This document shows positions 13,208 through 25,633 of a stretch of 64,000 nt of DNA, piece after piece. Below the pieces are notes generated by a model. It was not told the origin of the DNA. It searched no databases and was given only the letters and a program-made list of their open reading frames with translations. The position numbers and the translations under genes are program-made. This DNA is from Cryptomeria japonica. Taxonomy: Eukaryota > Streptophyta > Pinopsida > Cupressales > Cupressaceae. Positions within the stretch are counted from its first letter, which is position 1; the number at the start of each line of letters is the position of its first letter. Location of the stretch: positions 63,422,614 through 63,486,613 of the forward strand of contig NC_081408.1 of assembly GCF_030272615.1 (NCBI RefSeq), read 5' to 3'.

Positions 13208-16200
13208 TTAGTTCACTTCCTGAAGGGGCAGTACCCCTAATTCACCTCTTATGTATATAAATGTAGTCTTTGGGAGAGGCTTGGTGAATATGTCTGCTAA
13301 CTGCTCCTTACAAGAAAAATGCTCCAGTGCAATCTCTTTGTTCTGAACCTTTTCCCTCAAGAAATGATACTTAAGCTCAAAGTGCTTGGTTCTAGAATGT
13401 AAAACTAGATTCTTGGAGATATTACTTGCACTAGTATTGTCACAAAATATACTTACTGGTTCAAATATAGGAACTTTGAAGCCATTCAATATATGCTTCA
13501 TCCAGATTGTCTGAGTGCAGTTCATGAGAGCTGGAACATACTCTACTTCCACTGTAGACTGAGAGATACAACTTTGCTTTTTACTTGTCTAGGAGACTAG
13601 TCTACCATCGAGGAAGAATGCACCACCGATTTTGCTCTTCCAGTCATCTACATTACCAACCTAATTAGCATCTGTGAACACTTTTAGGTTAAAATCATTA
13701 TTGTATGGATACCATAACCAATAGTCAATAGTTCCTTTCAGATACCTAAGAATCTGCTTGACTGCAACCAAGTGGGATTCTCTTGGACTTTTTTGGAACC
13801 TTGCAATAATGCCAACTGCAAGTGCAATATCTGGTCTGCTATGCACTACATAATGCAACTTACCAATCATTGATTGGTATTCCTTTTCATCAACCAATGC
13901 AGAGTCATCCTCTTTGGATAGTTTACAACTGGTCACCATCGGTGTACCAACTGGTTTTCTATCTTCCATGCCAAATGTCTTCAACACCTCTTTGACATAC
14001 TTGGACTGAGTGATAAAGATTCCATCTTTCATCTGCTGGATTTGCAGTCCAATGAAGAACTTAATCTCCCCTATGAGTGACATCTCAAACTCTTTCTTCA
14101 TCTCATCTGCAAATTCATGACTCATCTTGTCATCTCCACCAAAGATAATGTCATCAACAAATACCTCATAGAGCAAGATCTAATCTCCTTCAGACTTCAA
14201 GTAGATATTGCTATCTTCACTTGTTCTCTCAAATCCAATCTTTATAAGATGGGAATGTAGGCGTTCATACCATGCTCTAGGTGACTGCTTTAGCCCATAT
14301 AAGGCTCAATGTAGCCTACATACCATGTCACTGTCTTCAAATAGGGAAAACCCATCTGGTTGCTCAATATACACCTCTTCTTCAAGTACACCATTTAGGA
14401 ATGCAGATTTTACATCCATTTGATATAATTTGAAGACTTTAAAAGCTACATATGCAAGTAGCATATGACCTCCTTCCAATCTGGCTATAGGAGCAAAGGT
14501 TTCTCCATATTCTTCTCCTTCTTCTTGGGCATATCCTTTGCACACTAGTCTAGCTTTGTTTCTAATCACTGTGCCATCCTCATTGAGCTTGTTTCTAAAG
14601 ACCCATTTGGTACCAATGACATTTTTGTGCTCTGGTCTGGGTATGAAGGACCATGTACCATTTTTCTCTATTTGGTCAAGTTCCTCTTCCATTGCCTTGA
14701 TCCAGTCTTCATCCTTATGTGCCTCTTTGAATGTTTTTGGCTCAAATTCAGAGATCATACATGAGTTTTCTCTAACTTTTCTTCTTGTAAGGATTCCTGC
14801 ATCCTTATCTCCTATGATCTGCTTAGGATCATGATTCAGCTTGACATACCGAGGAATGGTCTTGATAGATTCCTCTTGCTTTTCTTCTTCATCTTCATCT
14901 CCATCAGTATTAGCATCTACATCTGTCAGTGTAGGAACACTATTATAGGTACTTGGTTGACTAGCAATTGGTTCCCAGAAGGTTACAGTTAGTTCACTTA
15001 TCACTTGCTCTCTACCAGTTTTCTTAGTTTTCTCAAAGGTTTCATCGACTCTTACATTGATGCTTTCCATAATTCTCTGAGTCCTATTGTTGAAACACTT
15101 GAGAGCTTTGATCTTGGTGGAATATCTTAGGAATATTCCCTCATCACATTTTGTATCAAGTTTTCTCTAGTGTTCACTCCTCTTGATGTAACATTTGCTA
15201 CCAAACACTCTAAAATAGCTAACCATAGGTGTTTTACCAGTCTAATACTCATAAGGAGTTTTATCCTTACCTTTTTTGATGAGTACCTGGTTCATTGTGT
15301 AAATTGTAGTGCTCACCGCTTCTCTCCAAAAGGTGTGAGCTACCTTTCCTTGAACCAACATGGTTCTAGCTACTTCAACCATAGTCCAGTTATTCCTCTC
15401 TGCTAGGCCATTCTGTTGTGGAGTCCGGGGGGTAGACAATTGCCTCTTGATGTCATGATCTTCACAGTACTTGTTGAATTCACCTGAAGTAAATTCCCCT
15501 CCTTGATTAGTTCTCAGGCACTTGATCCTTTTACTGCTTTCCTTCTCCACTAATTCTCTGAAAGCTTTGAACTTTACAAAGACTTCAGACTTGTCTTTCA
15601 AGAATGTGAGCCACATCATTCTTGAGTAGTCATTAGTGAGACTCATGAAGTACCTATCACCCTGCACACTTCTAGTTTTCATAAGACCACACAAATCAGT
15701 ATGCACAAGATCAAGCAAGTTATCAGCAGTGAAAGATTTACCTTTAAAGGTTGAGGAAGACATTTTCCCCAATTGACACTCTCTGCACAAGGTATTATCC
15801 GGTTTGCTTAGCATCAACAACCCTCTAACTGCCTTGATCTTACTAGCCTTCACAATGTTATCAAAGTTTACATGGTAGAGTCTCTTATGCCATATCTAGC
15901 TATCATCAAATTTGGCCATAAGTCATGTACTTATATTTGCATTAAGATGAAATAGGTTACCTTTGGTCTACATGCCAGTGGCCACCAATTCACCATTATT
16001 TCCTTTGATTCTACAGACTCCATTCTTGAATTCTAGAGTGAGGCCCCTATCACTCAGTTGGGAAACACTCAGAAGGTTGTGTCTAAGACCATCAACCCAA
16101 TACACATTGTCAGCACTACTCTTTCCATTTAGAGATATGAACCCTCTGCCTTTGACCATGCATGGTGCATCATTGCCAAAGTGAACCACACCACCATCAT

Positions 16201-17305
16201 ACTCCTTGAAGGATAGAAAATTGCTCTCATCACTAGTCATATGGTGAGAATAGCCACTGTCAATGATCCACTCATTGGAATTATCAAACTGGGAGACAAG
16301 AGCCTTCTTGTCTGACACATCTTCTTTAACAACAACAAACATAATATCTTCATTTTCTTCATCCTCTGATTCTTCATCTGTGACACCTTCATCAACTGCC
16401 ACAAAATAGTTTCTTTGGTTTTCTCCTTTGAATTTCTTGAACCTTTCCGGTTTGTCCTTGTTGTCACCATTAGGACAGTTTACAGTAATATGTCCTATCT
16501 AGTTACAAGAAAAGCATTTCAAAGGTAGCTTACCTTTGTATTTACCAGTTCCTTTAGGAAGCTTCCTGGCAAGGAGAGCTTCAAATGCCATCGGAATCTC
16601 CTCATCATCCACTTCTCTGCTCTGTCCTGGTTCACCACTAGTGCTACCTTCTTTTCCTTTTCTGGATGGTATAGCAAAAGCTTTAAAAGCTGATTCAGTC
16701 TTTTGAACACTGCCATCAAAATTGTTTAGCTCATAGGCTGTCAACTTTGCTATTATGGAGTCCAAGGATACCTTAGTCTTGTCTATTGATCTCAGCTCCT
16801 GAATAGCAGAAACCCTTATTGCATAGACCAACAATAGGGATCTTAGGACTTTGCTTACCATAGTGGAATCTTCTATTTTACCACATGCACTCTTGATATG
16901 TCCAACAACAGTTTTGATTCTTATTCCATACTTTTGAATGGTCTCACCTTCAACCATCTGCATATCTTCAAACTTCCCTCTCAGGCTTTCTTCCTTAGCC
17001 TGTTTTACATGCTCATCACTGCCATAGATATTTTCAAGAGTATCGCATACCTCTTTGGGATTTACCTTGTCCTAAACATCAATAAACTCAATGTCAGATA
17101 AGCTACTAATTAGAGCTTCCATGACTTGCCCATTTTCTTGTATCTCTCTCTTTTGGTCATCGGTGAGAGTACCGGTAGGGGCAACATAGACATTCTCAAC
17201 ATAGCTCCAGTGTTGAGCACCCATGCTTCTGATGTATATCTTCATCCTATCTTTCCATATACTAATATTTTCCCTGATAAACTTTGGACCTTCCCTCTTC
17301 ATCAT
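13208..17305 (-). pseudogene. gag-pol: Copia gag-pol polyprotein of element C
   Basis: About 1,365 codons lie in one frame, from ATG at 17305 to the stop at 13208, with about ten in-frame stops and no frameshift. Order: gag with a zinc knuckle (16499-16530, CFSCN then GHITVNC); protease (WIIDSGYSHHM, near 16255, Cys changed to Tyr); integrase (15242-15853: HTDLCG, TNQGGEF, PQQNGLAE); reverse transcriptase (from 14800; FVDDIIFGG near 14150); RNase H to 13208 (ADIFTKPLP). Integrase has Asn for the second catalytic Asp (AAT, expected GAT). Stops fall at expected Trp (DDS*IWHKR, LVS*TSKKQ) and Gln codons (GM*TKGN). The start is the first in-frame ATG; true gag may begin slightly upstream. Confidence 0.93.
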
Positions 17306-17362
17306 TTGACTGGGATCTTTACCTCAAGAGGTTAAGCTTATAACACAGAGGACCTAGAGGAT

Positions 17363-17374
17363 GCTTTGATACCA
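17363..17374 (-). other. Primer binding site of element C
   Basis: On the minus strand TGGTATCAAAGC lies two bases inside the 5' LTR. It differs at one base from the initiator-Met complement TGGTATCAGAGC used by many plant Copia elements. Confidence 0.88.
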
Positions 17375-17376
17375 AT

Positions 17377-18883
17377 TGATAACTCAATGATGAGTGAATA
17401 GTACCAAACTAGTACTAAGAGTGGGGGTGAATCAGTATAGACAAAATAATAGTCCTAAACTGGTTTGATAGAAGATACTTCAAATGACTGGCAGACAGTG
17501 ACACCGGTTTGAAACAGAGTGCAACCGGTAAAGCTAAGAATGTCTGAGACAAGCATTAACCGGTTACTCTCTTATCTTTTCCCTCAATTCAAGACTACAA
17601 TACCATTTCACCCTTATGCATAAATAGGTAATCTATCATTAGATCATAATAACAGCTAGTTCAACATGTTTTATTGACAGACATAAAACACAGAACCATC
17701 ATATGTTTGACAAACAATAGCAAAGAATCATAAGATAAAATCATAACACATGAAACATATTTTTCACGTGGAAACCCAACTAGGAAAAACCACGGTGGGG
17801 ATGAATACCCATAAGCTATTTTTGAACTCTTTGGAAGTCCGCTCTGTTAGAAGCCTTGTCTGGTTAGAGACATTACAATAGGTTTTGCTAGGAACCGATC
17901 CTATTAGGGATTGCCTAGTTAAGGGTTAAACCCTGTTAAAGGTTACCTTGTTAGAAGATTTAAAGAACTCAATAGCTAAAGGATTCCGAACTCAGTAGCT
18001 TTGAATTACCTTGTTAAAGGATTTTCAGCAAGTCGGTTAAGGCTACCCTATTAAGGGATTTTCCAACTGTTGAGGTGGTTAGAGATTAACAAGTATTACA
18101 ATGATCTAGTAACAACACTCAATGCCAATGCAGATCTGCTTAAGCTCCTCTTCACCTTTTGCACATACACTCTAAAGGTATCACTTCTCTCCTTTTGGTC
18201 TGGCAAGAATCACGTATCCCTTCTCTTAGATACACACACACACAACTTTTTCCAACAACCTTAGAAAGAGACACAACATCATCCTTATAGGAAAATAGAT
18301 AGGTCAGTAACATAAAACCTAAACCATAAACCTGTTAAGTTAAGGAATTCAAACGGTTCAATCCTGATTATTGAGAACTCTGCATTAAATGCAGCAGATC
18401 TTGATCAAAACTCAAGACATTCTCCATCATCCATTTCCACCAATTTTATGGCAGTTGATAACCCATCACACATTTTCACTATTTTAAAGACTTCACACAT
18501 TTCTAAGGTAGATAGGAACACTCTCCCTCATGAAAGATCCTTCACGCACACATGCTTACTTGGTAACATGATCTATTCTTCTTTACAATGCTAACTCATT
18601 ACACAATATCATTGGTTGAGCCACACAAGCTTGAAGCACATCAATCAGAAACCTGGAAGTTGAAACTACCAACCGGTACTCATACAATACTTCCATATGC
18701 CGGTTCCCATAACTATATGCCAATTCATCATGAACAAGCACACCACTTCACTTTGGCACAAATGTCGGTTCGCAATGTTCTACCGGTTCTCGCATATGCC
18801 GGTTCACACCTCTTCAACATATTGACATCAATGACAACATACAATGTCATTATGTCCACATACCAGTTCACATAATGCCAACA
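17377..18883 (-). repeat. 5' LTR of element C
   Basis: It is the partner of 11432-12962, TG to CA, followed by the TATTG duplication. It lacks 24 bp present in the other LTR. Many differences between the two are transitions at CCGG and ACCGGT sites. Confidence 0.94.
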
Positions 18884-18888
18884 TATTG

Positions 18889-19090
18889 GGGTTATGTGTT
18901 GTTGATGACTTTGTGTTTATGTTTCATGCACTAATCCTTACTAGTATAGCAATTAACTGTTAAAACTGTCTATCGACATATTTAATTGATTTATCAGTAT
19001 TAAGCATTAAGTTGATTAAGTTGTTTTTAGTTTAAATTTATTTGACAATTGATTCACCCCCCGCCTCTCAGTTGTCTCTGGGACCTAACA
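18889..19090 (+). repeat. 5' LTR of element B, right part
   Basis: It continues the B LTR after element C and matches 40824-41021. It ends with a CACCCCCC-rich stretch, TCTCAGTTGTCTC and CCTAACA. The same C-rich terminal pattern ends the LTRs of E and F. Confidence 0.93.
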
Positions 19091-19092
19091 AT

Positions 19093-19105
19093 TGGTATCA
19101 GAACC
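19093..19105 (+). other. Primer binding site of element B
   Basis: TGGTATCAGAACC lies two bases after the LTR end and matches the initiator-Met tRNA complement TGGTATCAGAGCC with one G-to-A change. Confidence 0.9.
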
Positions 19106-19147
19106 TAGTCCTCTTTTTGCAAAAGTTTAATAGCTTGAGGAGATCCA

Positions 19148-22100
19148 ATGTCTACTAATTATTTCAGGAAAGATAGTCCTAAACTTGATGGAACCAACTA
19201 TGGCATATGGAAGATCAGAATGGAGACACATCTGAATTGCATTGGAAAAGACATCTAGGAAGTTACAAAGAATGGTTATATTGCTGGTGTACCAGGTCAG
19301 CCCAGTCCAGCTAACTTGACAAAAGATGAGGAAAATGATTGCAAAGAAAGAGAAGCACTTTTGAATGCATTAGCAGATCAACAAATCATGGGACTATCAG
19401 ATAGGTCTACTGCTAAAGCTATTTGGGATCATTTGGAAATACTAAATGAAGGAGATTCCACAGTCAAAATTGCAAAACTTGAAAGCTTCCGAGTCAAGTA
19501 TGAACATCTGAAAATGGAAGAAGATGAAAGGATTTCTACTTTTATGGAAAGAGTAAATGAAATTGTTTTGGGTATTAAATGTTGTGGAGGAACCTTAAGT
19601 GAGGATGAAATTGTTTCAAAAGTTTTGAGAGGATTTCCACCGGCATATAAAATGAAAGTCATTTCTATAAATGAGTTAAGAACAATTCCTAATATATCAG
19701 TTACTAGGGATACATTGATTGGAAAACTTTCATCTTTTGAAATTGAAGAATTTGGTCCTATTGCTACTATAAAGATAGATTTGGCCTTTAAAGCGTCAAC
19801 ATCATCTGCTCCATCATTTGACAAATCTGATTGGAAAGCTTTTTATGCTAGAGAACTTGAAGAAAGTAGGAAAGAAAATGAAGAACTTGAAGAACTTAAA
19901 GCACTATTTATTTAGAAAATGCCTAAAGGTCCAGTTGGAAGTAAGTATGAAGGTAAAGCACCCTTTAAATGTTTTAACTGCAATAAGACTGGTCATATGG
20001 CTTCAAGATGCCCTGATAGACATGCTAGACTAAGAGAAGAAGCTAGAAGAACATACAAGCCTAACCCTGAATATCAAAGATATAGATTTAAGAAGAATAA
20101 AGAGAAATCTTGTCACATTACTGATGAAGGTGTGATTGATGATTCTGATGAGGTTTCGATAGACAATGGATGGGTTTTTGTTGCTATAACAGAAGATCAA
20201 CCAACACCTACTGCTCAACTGGTAGTACATGTTCTGGCAGCTAAAGTTGAAGTAAAGGATGAATGGATCATTGATTCAGGATGCTCACATCATATGATAG
20301 GAGACAAAGGTAAATTCTTGAACTTTCAAGAATACAATGGAGGCTTAGTGAGATTTGGAGATGACAAAGCTTGTTCAATCAAAGGTAAAGGTACAATATC
20401 TCTTGATGGTAAGCATAACACTAACAATGTTTACTATGTTGGAGGATTAAAGCATAATCTTTTGAGTATTGGTCAATTAGTTGAGAAAGGATTTCAGTTA
20501 GAATTCAAAAATGAAAAATGCAAAATCATGAATAAAACTAGTTTGGAAATTGCAACTGGTAATCAGACTAGAGGTAATATCTTTCATTTGAATAAAAATG
20601 AAAAGACATGCTTGATTGCACATATAGATGCAAGTTGGTTATGGCATAAGAGACTCTGTCATGTAAATTTTGATTGCATGGTAAAGATCAGTACTACTAA
20701 GGCAGTTAGACATTTACCTAAAATTCTCAAACCTCAGAATACAGTATGTAAGGAATGTCAATTTGGAAAACAAGTTAGAGCTAGTTTCAAAAGTATTCTA
20801 GAAAAATCAAATAATGCTCTTGATTTGATTCACACTAATTTATGTGGTCTAGCTAGAACTAAAAGCTTACAAGGTGATAGATATTTCATGCTAATTATTG
20901 ATGACTACTCTAGAATGTGTTGGGTTACTTTTCTCAGAGAAAAAACAGAAGCACTTGGAAAGTTCAAATTGTTCAAAGCAATGGTAGAAAATGAAACTGG
21001 TAAGAAAATCAAATGTTTAAGATTAGATCAAGGAGGTGAATTTACATCTAGGAAATTTAATACATTCTATGAAGTGAATGGAATCAGAAGACAGCTATTA
21101 GCACCTCAGACACCACAACAAAATGGAGTTGTTGAAAGGAAAAATAGAACTATCTTAGATGTAGCAAGAAGTATGTTATCAGAAGCAAACTTACCATGTG
21201 TATTGGAGAGAAGCAGTCAGCACAATGGTCTATACATTTAACAAAGTTCACATTAAAGGTGAAACCGGTAAGACCCCTCATGAACTATGGTTTGGTAATA
21301 CTCCTACTCTTAAATATTTCAGAATATTTGGAAGTAAATGTTATATCAGAAGAGATGAGTATATTGGCAAATTTTGATCCTAGAAGTGATGAAGGAATAT
21401 TTCTTGGTTATTCATCTAAGAGAAAAGCATATAAATGTTTTAATAAGAGATTCCAAAAAAATTTTGAAAGTACAAATGTAAAGATTGATGAACAATTCAG
21501 AAGAACTTCAAGGTATATAGACTCTGAATCGGCAACATAAATTTTGACAAATGAACCTACTCTAAATCCACCGGTACAGAATAAAGATCCAGTTACCCCA
21601 GTATCATCTGAGGATTCCACAATAATTGAAGAACAAGAACAAACAAAGACACCCCTGTATGTAAGACTGAATCATTCTGAAGATCAGATAATTGGAAACA
21701 CGATTAAAGGAGTTATGACAAGAGGAAGATTGGAAAATGAAGAGGTATGTATTATTTCTCAAATTGCGCTATCATCTGTTAATGAGGCATGTGAAGATAA
21801 ATTTTGGATTAAAGCTATGGAAGAAGAATTAGAACAAATTGAGAAAAACAACACTTGGACATTAGTTCCTTGGCTTAAAGATAAAAATATAATTGGAACC
21901 AAATGGGTATTCAGAAACAAACTTAATGAATATGGTAAGGTTGTCAGAAATAAAGCAAGACTGGTGTGTAAGGGATATTCTTAGAAAGAAGGAGTTGATT
22001 ACAATGAAACCTTTGCACCGGTAGCTAGAATTAAGGCAGTCAGATTATTTTTGGCTTTTGCAGCATACAAGAACTGCAAAGTTTATCAAATGGATATTAA

Positions 22101-22185
22101 ATGTGCATATTTGAATGGAGATCTTGAAGAGGAAGTATATATTGAACAACTTGGTGGATTTTCTTTGATAGATGACAATGATATG
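19148..22185 (+). pseudogene. gag-pol: Copia gag-protease-integrase-RT (first part), element B
   Basis: The frame starts at ATG 19148 (MSTNYFRKDSPKLDG), matching the start in element G. Gag has an intact CCHC knuckle (CFNCNKTGHMASRC, near 19970). Protease has DSGCSHHM near 20270, and the pre-integrase motif LWHKRLCH is near 20640. Integrase has HTNLCG, where the first catalytic Asp is Asn, then LDQGGEF and NGVVERKN. Stops are TAG 19256 (Trp in G), TAG 19913, TAA 21538 and TAG 21982 (expected Gln). One frameshift lies near 21205. Coding stops exactly where D was inserted: the codon at 22183 (Met) is followed by D, and the frame resumes at 38458. Confidence 0.93.
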
Positions 22186-22954
22186 TGTTTATGGTGAAAA
22201 TGGATAACAGTAATAACAATATTGAAAGGCTAAATGAATTCAACCACCAAACCCTAGCCTAACAACAACAAAGATCCACCATAACATATGAAGATTACCT
22301 AAGACAATGCAAATCAAATGAAATCACAAAGATTATACCATCACATGTCCAATAGGGTTTTGATCTCCATTCTTCCTATCTCCATTGATCTTGCTTGATA
22401 TATTTGCTCTCAGATTTTATGTGCACAAGAGCTCAACAAAGAATAGAATGTGGTTGCAAGTAGGATCGTAGTGTATTCAATTGATCAAGTAGTTAGCTCA
22501 TTAGGGTTTGATAATGAAGAAAGCATCTCCTTATATAGAAGACACTATATGAAATAGAGGGATAATATTGAGAGGTGTAAAAGGAGGTCAGCTAGGATTA
22601 GAGGGTAGGTAGAAGAAATAATAAAATAATGAAAGAGGTAGGTAGTGTAGGAATTAAGAGATGAATGACATGTGTCATATGTAGAAAAGGCTAATGAATT
22701 AATTAAATAAATAAAGATTTATTTAATTAATAGAAGAAATGAGATCAATTAAATAAATAAATATTTATTTAATTTAGGAAAAGGATAATTTAAATAAATA
22801 AATGTATTTATTCAAATGAGAAATAAGGCTAGAAGAGGATAAATGAATTAATTAAATAAATAAAGATTTATTTAATTAATAGAAAAATTAGGCTTAGATA
22901 GTTAAATAGATAAAATATTTATTTAATTAGATATGACAATTTTGGGTGTCTACA
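22186..22954 (-). repeat. 3' LTR of element D
   Basis: It is the partner of 37684-38452, both 769 bp. The part at 22690-22880 is a series of AT-rich hairpins: 14-bp perfect arms with a 4-base loop at 22699-22730 and 22848-22879, 12-bp arms at 22747-22774, and an imperfect one near 22790. In the element's own direction this is the outer part of U3. Confidence 0.96.
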
Positions 22955-22971
22955 TTTTGCCCCTCTTTGAG
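22955..22971 (-). other. Polypurine tract of element D
   Basis: On the minus strand CTCAAAGAGGGGCAAAA directly adjoins the 3' LTR. It differs from the CAAAGGGGGAGA tract of the Copia elements, as expected for a gypsy element. Confidence 0.82.
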
Positions 22972-23205
22972 ACAATGTGGCTTGTCGCGTTGTTTCAAAG
23001 AAGATAAGATGACTGATACAAAGTTGCTCCAAGATGGGAATGATATGCCCCCTCGAGAGATTGGATGAAAATGTCTGAAAAGATTGCAGACAATCTCTTG
23101 ATAAGAAAGATGGGATAGAATGGACTGACTAGATAAAGTGACAGAGTCATGGGATAAAGAAGACTGACTCGGGAAACGAGGGCAAGGGCTAGGGCTAGGG
23201 TAGTC

Positions 23206-23212
23206 TATAAGA
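23206..23212 (+). promoter_or_regulatory. Candidate TATA box of the antisense PMD gene in D
   Basis: TATAAGA lies 100 bp before the ATG at 23306. About 30 bp downstream is a pyrimidine-rich CATCCTCATTG stretch suitable for a start site. An ATG at 23219 would lie upstream of that start and so be skipped. This is inference; no transcript data are available. Confidence 0.4.
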
Positions 23213-23483
23213 TAGACCATGGGTTAAAATACATCCTCATTGTCATCTACACATCCACGAGAGCAGATTGCAGAGTGAAAAAAAGAACAGCAGTAGTCAG
23301 CAGCGATGGCCTTCATTCATAGATTCGATCACGTTCACCAATTCCAAAGGCCAGTAGAGGCAGGAGAGCCAGTAAGTACCACCAAAGCTCCTCATACTTT
23401 GACGCATTTAATTTTGTTATTAATGCATGGTAGGTAGAGCAATAAATGTTCTTAGACTAGGGTCCAAAAAAATGTCCAAAAAT

Positions 23484-23770
23484 GTTCAAGCGCGTCTGCA
23501 TTGGTGCCAGGTGCGTTTGTGCTCGCAAGGCACGTCTGTGTTTGTGCCAGGTGCGTCTGCATTTGAACCCATGTCTATGTCAAATGCAGCCACGTTTGTG
23601 ATTGTCAGTCACGTCTGTGCCAAGAAGGCATGTCTATGTTGCACAGGCGCATCTGTGCAGAGCATAGGCACGTCTATGTTTGTCAGGCGCATCTATGTTT
23701 TTCAAGCGCATCTGTGTAGTCTTTAAGCTCATTTATGTTAGGTAAGCATGTTTGCGTTTAAAAAAGTGTG
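23484..23770 (+). repeat. Tandem array of about 14 units of 20 bp, core CGTCTGTG
   Basis: Units start near 23484, 23510, 23530, 23550, 23570, 23590, 23610, 23629, 23647, 23668, 23688, 23706, 23727 and 23746. The core is CGTCTGTG or CGTCTATG, preceded by GGCA or GGCG and followed by TTTGT. The reverse complement of the same core fills 35911-36097 and 37315-37575 near the other end of D. Confidence 0.85.
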
Positions 23771-23887
23771 AATTTGTGTCTTTTAGGTCAAATCGACAGT
23801 TTTGTGATGAACATACACTATTGATTGGATAAGCTGCTGAGAGGATACACTCAAGCAGGTCCTCTAAGGAAACTAGGATAGATCAAG

Positions 23888-24200
23888 GCACTTTGTGATG
23901 AAAAGTGAGTACCAAGATAGAGTACTTTGTGATGAACAGGGAGTACTAAAATATGAGTAGCACTTTGTGATGAATAGTGAGTGCAAATGTGAGCAGCACT
24001 TTGTGGTGAACAATGAGTGCAAATGTGAGCAACACTTTGTGATGAATAGGGAGTGCCAAACATGTAGTACTTTGTGATGAACAGGGAGTACCACTAGGAT
24101 AGAAGCAACACTTTATGATGAATAGTGAGTGTCACTAGGGTAGATAGCAATATGATTTTAGATAAAAAGTAGCATTTTGTGATAAACAAGGAATGCCACT
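23888..24200 (+). repeat. Tandem array of eight units of 34-45 bp, core CACTTTGTGATGAA
   Basis: Units start near 23888, 23922, 23959, 23997, 24031, 24066, 24108 and 24172, each carrying a form of GCACTTTGTGATGAACAGGG followed by GAGTACC or GAGTGCC. A partial unit is near 23801. It lies in the putative PMD intron. No protein or regulatory role is evident. Confidence 0.85.
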
Positions 24201-25545
24201 ATGACTAACATGAGTGATTTGCTTGATTGTAGGAGTATTTGCCGATGTTAGAGTCATGGGAGAGATTCCCATCGACTCAAAGGTTGCAACCTAAGCTGAT
24301 AGCCGAGGAGTGAGCTGCTATTAAGGAGATGGGATTGAGACATGTTCTATATGTGCCTGAGTTTCAGGTGAACATGGGACTGTTGACTGCGCTGGCAGAG
24401 AGATGGCACTCCAAGACCTGTACTTTTCATTTGCCAATGGGTGAGATGATAGTCACCCTTGAGGATGTATATAGGATACTGAGGATACCGATCGATGGGG
24501 GGCTAAACCCATACGATCGAGATGGGGATAGGGAGGCCCTGAGACGAGTGTTCCAGGACCCTAGATTGGAGATGAGGGCTGGGCATGTGGCTTGGTTTAC
24601 TATGATTGCGACAGTATTGGCGCTGCCAGTAGTGATAGGAGGAGCAATCAGTAGGTTCCTATGTCCAAATAGGGCAACAAAGGAGGAGCACTTGAGACAC
24701 TGGTGATGTAGCACACCAGATATGCTTGGGGATCGTGTGTGCTGGCACACCTCTACTATGAGCTGCATCAGTTTGTATACCATGGATCAGTGGGATTGGG
24801 TTGCAGGGTGACACTACTGCAGGTGTGGGCTTATGAGCATCTGCCAGTGATGAGGCCAATACATTTTAGAGGCAGAGGGCATGGGCGCAGTTTTGTGCAC
24901 CTGTATGATATGATCACATCGCAGCAACGGATTGGCAGGTTGGAGCACTGGCGATGGGTGATAGATGACATTGATGTGGTCATATGGAGGCCATATCTGG
25001 GATGCGAGTAGTGGGAGGATGATGCAGTTGAGCTTCCTTACACCTTCCGGAGCAGGTATCTAATTGGGCGGATGCTCTATGTGCTAGAGAGACAGCTTGT
25101 GGATAGGGTTTGCAGGCAGTTTGGCCGGATCCAGAGGATGCCATAGGGCTCAGGCATGTATGCATGGACTGTCAGAGATCAGGCATAGTTTGGGCCTCTA
25201 TTATCATATGATCAGGCAGTTACACAGCTAGCAGAGATGGTGCCCCTACCCTGGGACATGTCGCCAGAGATTGAGGATGTCGGCATGGATGCCAAGTATA
25301 CAGCCTCCTGGGCCGAGCATCCATTCCCACGCCTGACAAATCCAAGAGAGTTATTTGATAGAGATGGGGGTGGGGATGATGATGATGGTGGAGGTGATGG
25401 GGGCAGAGGCCGATGGAGGAGGAGGGGAGCAGTTGGAGAGAGGAGGGTTGCACTGCGGAGAGAGGGAGCAGAGGAGAGGCAGGCTCGGGTGGTGAGAGGT
25501 CACGGTGGATTGTCGCTACAGGTGCCAGCAGCACAGGGTCCCAGA

Positions 25546-25633
25546 TAGGTATAGGGACAGGGATAGGGATAGGCATAGGTACCAGTATAGGTACAGGCAC
25601 AGGGACAGGCACCTGTACAAGGGGAGCCATAGG
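25546..25633 (+). repeat. Alternating Gln-codon tract with mixed CAG and TAG codons
   Basis: In the PMD frame every second codon is CAG or TAG over most of the tract, separated by GTA, GGA or GCA. TAG is at 25546, 25552, 25564, 25570, 25576, 25588 and 25630; CAG at 25558, 25594, 25600 and 25606. The simplest reading is an ancestral Gln-X repeat in which seven CAG codons have become TAG. Confidence 0.8.

Larger units (their letters stand above)
11432..18883 (-). mobile_element. Element C: Copia LTR retrotransposon nested in the 5' LTR of B
   Basis: It is 7.45 kb, starts TG and ends CA, with a perfect TATTG duplication at 11427-11431 and 18884-18888. LTRs are 1,531 and 1,507 bp. A primer site complementary to initiator-Met tRNA and a polypurine tract adjoin the LTRs in minus-strand order. 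Its gag-pol frame has stops but no frameshift. Removing it rejoins the B LTR. Confidence 0.96.
23372..24232 (+). other. Putative 861-bp intron of the antisense PMD gene
   Basis: It begins GTAAGT and ends GATTGTAG, both standard plant splice sites. It joins exon 1 to exon 2 in phase 0 (GAGCCA then GAGTATTTG). The stretch has stops in all frames, which explains the coding gap between 23371 and 24233. It holds both tandem arrays at 23484-23770 and 23888-24200. On D's genomic RNA, transcribed from the other strand, it would not be spliced. Confidence 0.55.

Noticed and set aside
23484-24200. CRISPR-like array
   Set aside because: Units are degenerate, adjacent without unique spacers, vary in length, and lie in a plant retrotransposon.
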